DNA of 6,389 bases from Promethearchaeia archaeon (GCA_029856295.1 JAHQWS010000143.1:1-6389), one strand, 5' to 3'. Positions 1-6,248 are shown, counted from the first letter of the stretch. Program-made: numbers and translations. The notes: a model not told the origin generated them from the letters alone.

Positions 1-765
1 ATAAAGATAACTCGGATCAAAGATCTCTTCAGAACCCTCTTCAGGTTTCATTAATGAAATAATTTTCTCAAAATCATCTATAAACAAGACACTTCCTAAT
101 TTGGAGTTTTCAATTATAATCTTTAACATGGTGAAAGCATAGGATTTTCTACGAAGGTCATATAAAAGATTAAGATGAGCCAAGTCCCTAAAATCCATAA
201 GTTCACCTAATAACCAATTTTCAGCTTCTAATTTTTTATAGGGATCTAATTGGTGAGCTGTAATTGCATTAATTATATCATTTAATGCAATTTTATCCTC
301 AAATTCTTTTGATATTTTTTTATTAGCAGTTGTTCGTATTTTATTAATGTCTGCTACATGAAAAAATCCAAATTTTCTCTCAAGAGCGCCCCATTCATTA
401 CATAACTCATTAGCAATACTTCTTAAGAATTCAACGCCAAGTTCTTCAATATATTCAGAATATAAACTATAATAAAACTTCCTATAGTTTTCCAATGAAA
501 TATAAAAAGTATTGTGATTATGTAGCTTCTTTTTTAAGCTCCAAAACAAATGCGTCTTTCCTGTTCCGACTTCACCAATAATAGGTAATATGAAGTTTTC
601 GTTGTTTTTAATTATGTTAATGATAGATTCCATTAAGCTCTTTCTTGAACTGACTAATCCGAGCTCTTCTTTAATTTCACCAGTCGCTACAAATTTTTTG
701 AAAGGATTTATCCCTATTTTCAATATATTGAGTAGCTTTGCTTTTTTATTTTCATATATAAGCAA
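1..765 (-). CDS. P-loop ATPase, C-terminus cut by window edge
   Basis: An open frame of 255 codons runs off the left edge, so the C-terminus is missing. Numbering from a TTG at 765-763, residues 64-71 form a Walker A motif (GEVGTGKT) and residues 226-231 a Walker B strand (VLFIDD) with a further acid at E233. The N-terminal part reads NPF...GLVSSRKSL, like the segment that precedes Walker A in many AAA-type ATPases. A WLLGE motif at 184-188 lies before Walker B. As I recall, a WLxGE segment in this place is seen in DUF2791-type ATP-binding proteins such as BrxC/BrxD of BREX systems, but this link is inference. The start is uncertain: a stop codon lies two codons upstream of the TTG at 765, no Shine-Dalgarno sequence is visible, and another TTG at 723 is possible. 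The first in-frame ATG (633) would remove conserved sequence. The gene follows the 213-aa gene by 20 bases, so they are probably co-transcribed. ATP binding is likely; the biological role is unknown. Confidence 0.8.
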   Translation of the reverse strand, partial: MLIYENKKAKLLNILKIGINPFKKFVATGEIKEELGLVSSRKSLMESIINIIKNNENFILPIIGEVGTGKTHLFWSLKKKLHNHNTFYISLENYRKFYYSLYSEYIEELGVEFLRSIANELCNEWGALERKFGFFHVADINKIRTTANKKISKEFEDKIALNDIINAITAHQLDPYKKLEAENWLLGELMDFRDLAHLNLLYDLRRKSYAFTMLKIIIENSKLGSVLFIDDFEKIISLMKPEEGSEEIFDPSYLY

Positions 766-785
766 TTTTTACATCTGTAGAATTA

Positions 786-1427
786 CTATTCTTTTAGATT
801 TTCAATACCTAAAATTATAATGAAGCGTAATACGTCATCATCCATTTTCATATTGACTAATGGCTCATAAGTTATACTTAAATCATCATTTTCATCTCGA
901 CCTACTATAATAGAATCATAAAAAACAGGATCTCCTCTATGATCTATAACAACTCTATCTGCAACGCAGATTCCTCTGGAAATTAAACCTACAGGATTTC
1001 TCAATATCTCACCTTGAAAAAATTCTAAATGATTAACTGACAATCCATCAGGATCTTTTTGATATAATCCTGCCGTATGAAGCATCGTGATTGTATAGGG
1101 AAACGCGTCGGAGAATTGCCCCTCATCATATTGTTCCATAATCTCATTTGGGATCAACACAGAATACTCTAATGGACAATCCTCAATATCATTCCATATA
1201 AAATCATCCTTTTTTGAAAATGCTAAATGTTTGTTTACTCCTCTTTCAAAACCTACCATTAACCCTTGGGAGATTTGAATCTCATTATCGTCAGAAATTT
1301 TAATATTATCCGAAAAAATTAGATAATTAACATATTCTTTGAATTTAGATATAATAGAGCCACTAAATTCCCCTTTAACTCTTGAATTTTTAATGTAATC
1401 GAACAAAACGATATTTTTTTCATTCAT
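786..1427 (-). CDS. Hypothetical acidic protein, 213 aa
   Basis: I do not recognise a family. The frame is complete, with an ATG start at 1427-1425 and a TAG stop. The protein is rich in Asp and Glu, especially in the C-terminal third, and shows no signal peptide, membrane segment, Cys pairs or nucleotide-binding motif, so it is probably cytoplasmic. The middle has a hydrophobic stretch around VGLISRGICVADRVVID followed by HRGDP, which looks like beta-rich core sequence. It lies 20 bases upstream of the P-loop ATPase on the same strand, which suggests an operon in which it could be an adaptor, effector or regulator of that ATPase. It diverges from the RtcB-like gene across an AT-rich gap. That it is a real gene is supported by its length, by tight packing with the ATPase and by absence of any competing frame. 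Confidence 0.8.
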   Translation of the reverse strand: MNEKNIVLFDYIKNSRVKGEFSGSIISKFKEYVNYLIFSDNIKISDDNEIQISQGLMVGFERGVNKHLAFSKKDDFIWNDIEDCPLEYSVLIPNEIMEQYDEGQFSDAFPYTITMLHTAGLYQKDPDGLSVNHLEFFQGEILRNPVGLISRGICVADRVVIDHRGDPVFYDSIIVGRDENDDLSITYEPLVNMKMDDDVLRFIIILGIENLKE

Positions 1428-1499
1428 TGTATTTTATTCTATGAGTAATAATCTTTTCTTAAGCGAATTTGAGTACGTTTCAATTAATTAATAATCCTT

Positions 1500-1518
1500 A
1501 ATATTATATATTAATATT
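1500..1518. repeat. AT-only inverted repeat in the divergent promoter region
   Basis: Arms AATATTA (1500-1506) and TAATATT (1512-1518) are perfect reverse complements around a TATAT spacer. The repeat sits between the two divergent genes, so it could be a shared operator or simply overlapping TATA-like elements. In DNA this AT-rich a 7-bp match can arise by chance, hence the low confidence. Confidence 0.3.
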
Positions 1519-1527
1519 TTCATAATC

Positions 1528-1535
1528 ATATAAAT
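1528..1535 (+). promoter_or_regulatory. Putative TATA box of the RtcB-like gene
   Basis: The octamer ATATAAAT ends 25 bases before the ATG at 1561. In archaea transcription usually begins about 25 bases downstream of the TATA box, which would put the transcript start at or just before the ATG. The mRNA would then be leaderless or nearly so, agreeing with the lack of any Shine-Dalgarno sequence in front of this gene. The region is AT-rich, so the match is suggestive only. Confidence 0.45.
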
Positions 1536-1560
1536 TACATCAAGAATTACAATTAGAATA

Positions 1561-2805
1561 ATGGGCTCAACCCGTATTACTCAGAAAGTATCTCATTTAA
1601 AAAAAGTAGAATTATTAAAGCGAGCAGAACAATTCATATTCTCTACTGGTATTAATGATGGTGCTTCGAAATTGTGTAAAGCGAATATGAAATATGGTCT
1701 TGCACAGTTTCATGTGATTTTGGAGAAGTATGGCGCTGAGCCAAAAGCAACTTTTATTTCTTCTCCCGATGAAACTATCTCAAGAAATGCTTTCCGATGG
1801 AATTCAGGATTAGGGTATGGAGGAAGATTAAATTGGGGGCACGGAAATGAAAGATTTATATTTTTAAATGTCAAGCCAAATCACTGTGGAATTCTTGTTG
1901 GTGGTTTAGATGAATTACCGAATACCTATGAAATAATAAAACGAATTGATGAAGTAAAGTCTACAAAATTATACTATGATAACATTCAAATAAATTGGGA
2001 CTATGCAGTTTCAAACCATTTTATTAACTGTTTTAAAACAAAGAATCTATCAAACTCAGATTTACCTCCTTACATGTTCATGGTACATGGCTCAGCTCCC
2101 GAATTTAGGGATGATACATATGGAATTGGGCTTTATATAGATAAGAGTAAAACTTTAAAAACTTTTGCTACCGAAGAGAGAACTCTTTTTGGGAACCAAT
2201 ATATTTTGTTAGGCAATAAGGCAAAAGAATATCTTGAGTTTAACAAGAAAGCTTTAGAATTTTCAAATATGAAAAGACAAATAATAGCTAATAATCTATT
2301 TGGAAATAATTATAAAATTATCTGTAATCAACCCCATCAATTTTTAAAGGATTATAATAATATGTATTTGGGTAGCAATTGTACAGATTTAACTAGTGAT
2401 GTAATCAGGAGTGATATATTTCCAATGACACTTAGAGCGGATATCGCAGCATATCTGTTTAAAGGGAAAAAAAATCTTTCTGAAACAACGTTAAAAAATA
2501 TGGATTTTATTGAAAGAGGAGAAAAACTAGAATTATTAGAATTACTGAAAAGCGCTAATATTATACCTCATGGAGGAGGCTATAGTTTTCCAGATATAAA
2601 GAAAGTTAGGAAGGTAATGGAATATAAAGATCAAAGATATTTCGAATGTGAATTACGATCGGATACAGAACGAGTAAAAATCGTGAGAGATGTTACTAAT
2701 TTACAATTTGAATATCGTGGAAGGAGTATAGCATTAAAAACAATTCAATTAGATTTAGGAGATATGGTAGCTCGATTGAATCCTATTTTTAGCTTGAAGG
2801 TATAG
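1561..2805 (+). CDS. Divergent RtcB-superfamily protein (RNA ligase-like)
   Basis: The 414-aa length fits RtcB, the Mn-dependent GTP-using RNA ligase of tRNA splicing and RNA repair. Overall identity looks low, but family landmarks appear in order: NHCG (C109) for the metal-binding Cys, SNHF (N152, H153) for GNHF, VHGS (H176) for the next metal His, NMKR (236-239) for the NR segment, PHQ (H259) for HN, PHGGG (H337) for the HGAGR motif holding the guanylylated His, and a C-terminus ARLNPIFSLK (K413) like the usual arL.Pi...KG end. By this hand alignment the Mn1 ligands (C, H, H) are kept. The second-metal Asp is replaced (P106), the Glu after GNHF is Asn, HRKGA is lost, and HGAGR has become HGGGY. 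Activity or specificity may therefore differ, or catalysis may be lost. The ATG at 1561 is the only reasonable start because an in-frame stop lies at 1531. It diverges from the ATPase pair and converges on metG with one base between the stops. Confidence 0.65.
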   Translation: MGSTRITQKVSHLKKVELLKRAEQFIFSTGINDGASKLCKANMKYGLAQFHVILEKYGAEPKATFISSPDETISRNAFRWNSGLGYGGRLNWGHGNERFIFLNVKPNHCGILVGGLDELPNTYEIIKRIDEVKSTKLYYDNIQINWDYAVSNHFINCFKTKNLSNSDLPPYMFMVHGSAPEFRDDTYGIGLYIDKSKTLKTFATEERTLFGNQYILLGNKAKEYLEFNKKALEFSNMKRQIIANNLFGNNYKIICNQPHQFLKDYNNMYLGSNCTDLTSDVIRSDIFPMTLRADIAAYLFKGKKNLSETTLKNMDFIERGEKLELLELLKSANIIPHGGGYSFPDIKKVRKVMEYKDQRYFECELRSDTERVKIVRDVTNLQFEYRGRSIALKTIQLDLGDMVARLNPIFSLKV

Positions 2806-2806
2806 C

Positions 2807-4864
2807 TTATTTTATTCTCGAACCAGGTGCCATATCCTTTTCTGGAATTAATAATGACACGTTTTCTCCATCATCAGCAGCTAAAAGCATGCCTTGACTT
2901 AGTATTCCTCTTAGTTTTCTGGGTTCTAAATTTGCCAATACGATTATTTTTTTCCCTACTAAATCTTTGGCATCATAAAATTCTGCTAATCCCGCAACTA
3001 AAGTTCTTTTCTCAGTTCCTAAATCAATAGATACCTTTAATAATTTATCTGCTTTGGGCACTTTTTCTACTTTCTCGACTAGAGCAACTCTTATATCTAA
3101 TTTCGAAAATTCATCATAAGAGACCAATTCAATTTCACCTCTTCCTGCTCTCTTTTTTCTTATTTTTTCAAGATTTTCTTGCATTTCATTAATATCTAAT
3201 TTTTGGAAAAGTGGTTTTGGAATTTTAATTTTTTGTCCTGCTTTTAAGGAATCCTCATTGATGCTATCCCATGAAAGCTGATTTAATTTTTCAGAAACGT
3301 TTAAAAAATCTAAGATTTTTTCAGAAGTATCTGGAATAAATGGTGCTAAGAGAATTCCAAAAGCATAAACAGCTTGTGCACATATGTTAAAAACATTCCC
3401 TGCAGCTTCCTTATTATTCTTTATTAAATGCCATGGAGCTTTATCATTTAGATAAACATTTCCTTCTTTGGCAAAAGCTACTATTTCTCTTAACGCCTTT
3501 CTAAGCTTAAATTGATGCAATAACTTTCCTATTCTTTCGCTAATTGTATTTAGATTTGAGATAAATTTCTTATCTATATCATCATACTCAATTTTTTTTG
3601 GTATGGTTCCTTTAAATTGCTTATTAATAAATGTAAGTGTCCTATGAATAAAATTACCTATATTATCGTTTAGTGTTTTAATATTATTATCAAATTCGGA
3701 CCATAAGAATGAAGTATCGCTCTTTTCTGGTCTATTGTATAACAAATTGAACCTCCAATAATCTAAGGGAGCTAATTCTAAAGCTTCATCTATCCAAATA
3801 CCGATTCCTCTAGATTTAGAGAATTTATCATTCTCGTACATTAGAAATTCGGTTGAAGAGACATTATAGGGAAGCACTAATTGTTCTTTCTTTTTTTTAT
3901 TTTCATTATAAGCTAAAATTAATCCGGGAAAGACAATTAAATGAAAAATGATGTTATCCTTTCCAATAAAATACACAGTTTTAGTATTAGGATCTTTCCA
4001 AAAATAATCGAACTTTTCTGGTTTCTCCACAATTTTTTCTGCCCATTCTTTTACCGCAGAAACATAACCTAATACTGCCTCAAACCAAACGTATATCGTT
4101 TTTTCATCTGCACCTTTGAACTTAGCTGGAATGCCCCATTCTAAATCTCTCGTTATAGCTCTTTCTGGAAGCCCCTCAGAAATACTATTTAAGCAAACTT
4201 TTCTAGCATTAGGAGGGATAATTTCATTGTTCTTAATTAGTTCGGCGAGACGTTCTTGTAATTTTGGGAAATCCATATACCAATGTTTTGTGTCTCGAAT
4301 CTCTGGAGTTTTTCCACATATAGCACATTTAAGTTCAATCAATTCAAGAGGAGTTAATAATTTTTGACAAGCATCACATTGATCTCCCCTTGCTCTATCA
4401 TCCTTACAATGTGGACATATGCCTTCTACAAATCTATCCGGGAGATATAACTTATCATGTTTACAGTAAGGAGATTTAATTTCTTGTTCAAATACATAAC
4501 CATTTTTTTGTACATCGAGATAAAAATCTTGAACAAACTCAATATGAGTAGGATTGTGAGTGTGAGTATAATTATCATATGAAATATTCCACTGTTCGAA
4601 TAATTTTTTAATAATCTTATGATTTTTCATTGCCAATTCTTTTGCGGGAATATCTTGTTTTTTAGCTGCTACAGCAACAGGTGTTCCATGAGCATCTGAA
4701 CCTGAAACGAATACTACATCATCACCCTTCAATCTAAGAAATCTAGCGAAAACATCCGCAGATAATACACTACCAATCATGTTTCCTAAATGAGGTATCG
4801 CATTCACATAAGGCCAAGCGCTAGTTACGACCCATTTATTTCTAATTTTCTCTCTCTCAGTCAA
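2807..4864 (-). CDS. metG: Methionyl-tRNA synthetase with C-terminal tRNA-binding domain
   Basis: This cytoplasmic class I enzyme charges tRNA-Met with methionine using ATP, for both initiation and elongation. The 685 residues are full length. The HIGH-type motif is HLGN (25-28) and the KMSKS-type motif is KFSKS (347-351). Between them lies an archaeal-style zinc-knuckle insert: CKHD (C134), CPHC (150-153), CDAC (163-166) and CAIC (180-183). The helical anticodon-binding domain occupies roughly 390-540. Residues about 583-685 form an EMAPII/Trbp111-like OB-fold tRNA-binding domain (FSKLDIRV through GSRIK), which in some archaea is a separate gene. The start is TTG at 4864-4862: an in-frame stop lies three codons upstream, there is no ATG near it, and GAGGT sits 8 bases before it. 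A TATA-like box is further upstream, so the gene likely has its own promoter, separate from the vWA gene 122 bases away. Confidence 0.97.
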   Translation of the reverse strand: MTEREKIRNKWVVTSAWPYVNAIPHLGNMIGSVLSADVFARFLRLKGDDVVFVSGSDAHGTPVAVAAKKQDIPAKELAMKNHKIIKKLFEQWNISYDNYTHTHNPTHIEFVQDFYLDVQKNGYVFEQEIKSPYCKHDKLYLPDRFVEGICPHCKDDRARGDQCDACQKLLTPLELIELKCAICGKTPEIRDTKHWYMDFPKLQERLAELIKNNEIIPPNARKVCLNSISEGLPERAITRDLEWGIPAKFKGADEKTIYVWFEAVLGYVSAVKEWAEKIVEKPEKFDYFWKDPNTKTVYFIGKDNIIFHLIVFPGLILAYNENKKKKEQLVLPYNVSSTEFLMYENDKFSKSRGIGIWIDEALELAPLDYWRFNLLYNRPEKSDTSFLWSEFDNNIKTLNDNIGNFIHRTLTFINKQFKGTIPKKIEYDDIDKKFISNLNTISERIGKLLHQFKLRKALREIVAFAKEGNVYLNDKAPWHLIKNNKEAAGNVFNICAQAVYAFGILLAPFIPDTSEKILDFLNVSEKLNQLSWDSINEDSLKAGQKIKIPKPLFQKLDINEMQENLEKIRKKRAGRGEIELVSYDEFSKLDIRVALVEKVEKVPKADKLLKVSIDLGTEKRTLVAGLAEFYDAKDLVGKKIIVLANLEPRKLRGILSQGMLLAADDGENVSLLIPEKDMAPGSRIK

Positions 4865-4872
4865 ATTGAACT

Positions 4873-4877
4873 ACCTC
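4873..4877 (-). promoter_or_regulatory. Shine-Dalgarno site deciding the TTG start of metG
   Basis: On the minus strand GAGGT lies 8 bases before the TTG at 4864, a normal distance for pairing with the 16S rRNA tail. An in-frame stop overlaps this region, so no upstream start is possible. It is the only convincing Shine-Dalgarno site in the window. Confidence 0.7.
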
Positions 4878-4897
4878 ACTCATATTTTTAGTAATAA

Positions 4898-4907
4898 AAC
4901 GATCGTT
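4898..4907. promoter_or_regulatory. 10-bp perfect palindrome in the metG promoter
   Basis: AACGATCGTT is self-complementary over all ten bases. It lies directly downstream of the TATA-like box of metG, where transcription should begin and where archaeal repressors often bind. It could be an operator. No regulator is encoded next to it, so this is inference from symmetry and position. Confidence 0.35.
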
Positions 4908-4910
4908 CCC

Positions 4911-4920
4911 TTAAATATTT
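4911..4920 (-). promoter_or_regulatory. Putative TATA box of metG
   Basis: The minus strand reads AAATATTTAA, followed by GGG. The box is centred about 50 bases before the TTG start. With the usual 25-base spacing, transcription would begin near 4890 and give a leader of roughly 25 bases that contains the GAGGT ribosome-binding site. The match is to an AT-rich consensus in AT-rich DNA. Confidence 0.4.
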
Positions 4921-4986
4921 TAAATAAAAACAAGGTTTATTTAATACTCATAAGCTTTAGATATAGTCTTCTCAATAGTTCGAATT

Positions 4987-6174
4987 TTATTTATATTCTT
5001 CAAGGACAATTTCAGCTCCACAAAACCTACAAGCTTTAATTTCGTTAAAGATTTTTTGAAGGCAAGGTTCATGATAATAAGATCCGCACTTTACGCACTG
5101 GAATACTTTATATTCACCTAAAAAAATATTGTGACAATAAGTGCATGACTCATCTATTTGATGAATATCCTTTTCGTCAATCTCCACCATCCTTGTTTTT
5201 TTGTAATCTTCATCATCGATTATAGCAATTTTTTTAGTTTCTTCCTCTTTACCTCTCATCAATTTTGAAGCAGACTTCGGAAGTCTTAGTAGAAAATAGC
5301 AATATGGGCATCGAAATATATTTTCTTTATGCTCAGATTTTTGCGCCCACATTAAGGCACAAGATAAATGCATGCCTCTATCGCAATTTGGACAGTATCT
5401 GCCTTCCGTATAAAAATCTGATCCAGTCGGGGCTTTAATGGAATGGCATATTTGACATTTTTCTTGTTCTCTTCCACCATTTCTCATCATAAAACGAATT
5501 TCCATGACGCTAGGCCTTCTTAAGGATAAGGCAATTTCACTTACTAAGGGGGGTGATTTCTCCTCAACATGGGGGGTATAGAAGTCTGGTGCTTGTTGAA
5601 TCATCTTTTTGGAAGCATAAGATTTACCAGAATTTATTATTGCTTTTTCATTAATAAAATAACCATATTCTCCATTTGTTAATTGAGCAATTTTTTTTAA
5701 AATATTTTGGCTTGTCTCCTGTGATTTTCCTATCTGACATATATCTATAAAGACCCCTAATCCTTTAGAAATCTTAATTAACTTCTCCACTCGAGCAGGA
5801 TCAGTTTTTAACTTATTATCACTTATAATGAAAATTCTATTGACTTTTCCACCGAGTTTTCGCATTTCTTCAACAATGATTTGTAATGAAAGAGCGATTG
5901 CTTCATGAACAACTCCTTTACCAGAAACGTGAACATTTTTTAGATTTTTTATCAAGAGTGTTTCGTCATGAGAAAATGAAATTAATTTTTTAGAATTTTT
6001 GCCAAAACAGACAATAGAAATTCTATCCTTAGGATCAATCGCAAATTTGGTTTGAATAAAGTTTTTGGCAGCAAGCAATGCTATTGTGAGTCGATTAGGT
6101 TTCAAATCTGTTCTTAGCATCGATCTAGAGGTATCTAATAAAAGGATTGTATCTTCAAGTTTGATATCATGCAA
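4987..6174 (-). CDS. vWA protein with two C4HC3 zinc fingers, p44/Ssl1-like layout
   Basis: Residues about 8-175 form a vWA domain with the MIDAS start DTSRS (14-18) followed by DLKPNRLT. The later MIDAS positions look degenerate: GKGVV (86-90) where GGT is usual, and SDN at 118-120 where TDG is usual. A linker leads to two zinc modules with the same ligand order. Module 1 is C240, C243, C261, C264, H269, C272, C289, C292. Module 2 is C344, C347, C360, C363, H368, C371, C382, C385. C4HC3 spacing fits RING-variant or PHD-type cross-brace folds. The order vWA then zinc fingers, with 395 residues, recalls the TFIIH subunit p44/Ssl1, whose C-terminal RING has comparable spacing. Copine/RGLG-like ubiquitin ligases are the main alternative. 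No signal peptide or membrane segment is seen. The start is TTG at 6174-6172: an in-frame stop lies two codons upstream, and the next Met (residue 19) would delete the first vWA strand. Confidence 0.85.
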   Translation of the reverse strand: MHDIKLEDTILLLDTSRSMLRTDLKPNRLTIALLAAKNFIQTKFAIDPKDRISIVCFGKNSKKLISFSHDETLLIKNLKNVHVSGKGVVHEAIALSLQIIVEEMRKLGGKVNRIFIISDNKLKTDPARVEKLIKISKGLGVFIDICQIGKSQETSQNILKKIAQLTNGEYGYFINEKAIINSGKSYASKKMIQQAPDFYTPHVEEKSPPLVSEIALSLRRPSVMEIRFMMRNGGREQEKCQICHSIKAPTGSDFYTEGRYCPNCDRGMHLSCALMWAQKSEHKENIFRCPYCYFLLRLPKSASKLMRGKEEETKKIAIIDDEDYKKTRMVEIDEKDIHQIDESCTYCHNIFLGEYKVFQCVKCGSYYHEPCLQKIFNEIKACRFCGAEIVLEEYK

Positions 6175-6184
6175 TTTTTTTTAC

Positions 6185-6198
6185 TCGATACTTATCGA
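6185..6198. promoter_or_regulatory. Dyad just upstream of the vWA gene
   Basis: TCGATA (6185-6190) and TATCGA (6193-6198) are perfect reverse complements around CT. The two-base spacer is too short for an RNA hairpin loop, so a bound dimeric protein is the more likely meaning. It lies 10 bases before the TTG start of the vWA gene, at or just downstream of where its transcript would begin. It includes two CG steps, uncommon in the surrounding intergenic DNA. Confidence 0.35.
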
Positions 6199-6222
6199 AA
6201 GTGTTTTAAGAAATAATAATTC

Positions 6223-6248
6223 AAAAAAAATAAATAAGTATTTATTTT
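6223..6248 (-). terminator. All-AT hairpin plus T-run after the M20 gene
   Basis: On the minus strand AAAATAAATA (6248-6239) and TATTTATTTT (6236-6227) form a perfect inverted repeat around CT, giving about nine A-U pairs with a four-base loop. The second arm runs into eight consecutive T (6230-6223). It begins 16 bases after the stop codon of the M20-type gene and ends before the vWA gene. The U-tract suits archaeal termination; the stem itself would be weak. Confidence 0.5.

Noticed and set aside
721..757. ATG in another frame just after the ATPase TTG, suggesting a frameshifted N-terminus
   Set aside because: That frame ends after 11 codons, and the TTG frame gives continuous ATPase-like sequence, so no frameshift is needed.
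590..820. Open frame of 76 codons on the plus strand
   Set aside because: It lies antisense to the ATPase 5' end, its sequence is low-complexity hydrophobic, and the opposite frame has clear P-loop motifs.
1428..1560. Small RNA or tRNA in the divergent gap
   Set aside because: No cloverleaf, GC-containing stem or tRNA T-loop pattern was seen; the gap is explained by promoter-like AT-rich sequence.
2461..2475. A-run in the RtcB-like gene as a slippage site
   Set aside because: The frame continues on both sides with family-like sequence up to the C-terminal Lys; nothing suggests programmed frameshifting.
2827..3030. Open frame of 67 codons on the plus strand
   Set aside because: It is antisense to the metG tRNA-binding domain, which is plainly conserved on the other strand.
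4116..4367. Open frame of 83 codons on the plus strand
   Set aside because: It is antisense to the zinc-knuckle region of metG and has no family features of its own.
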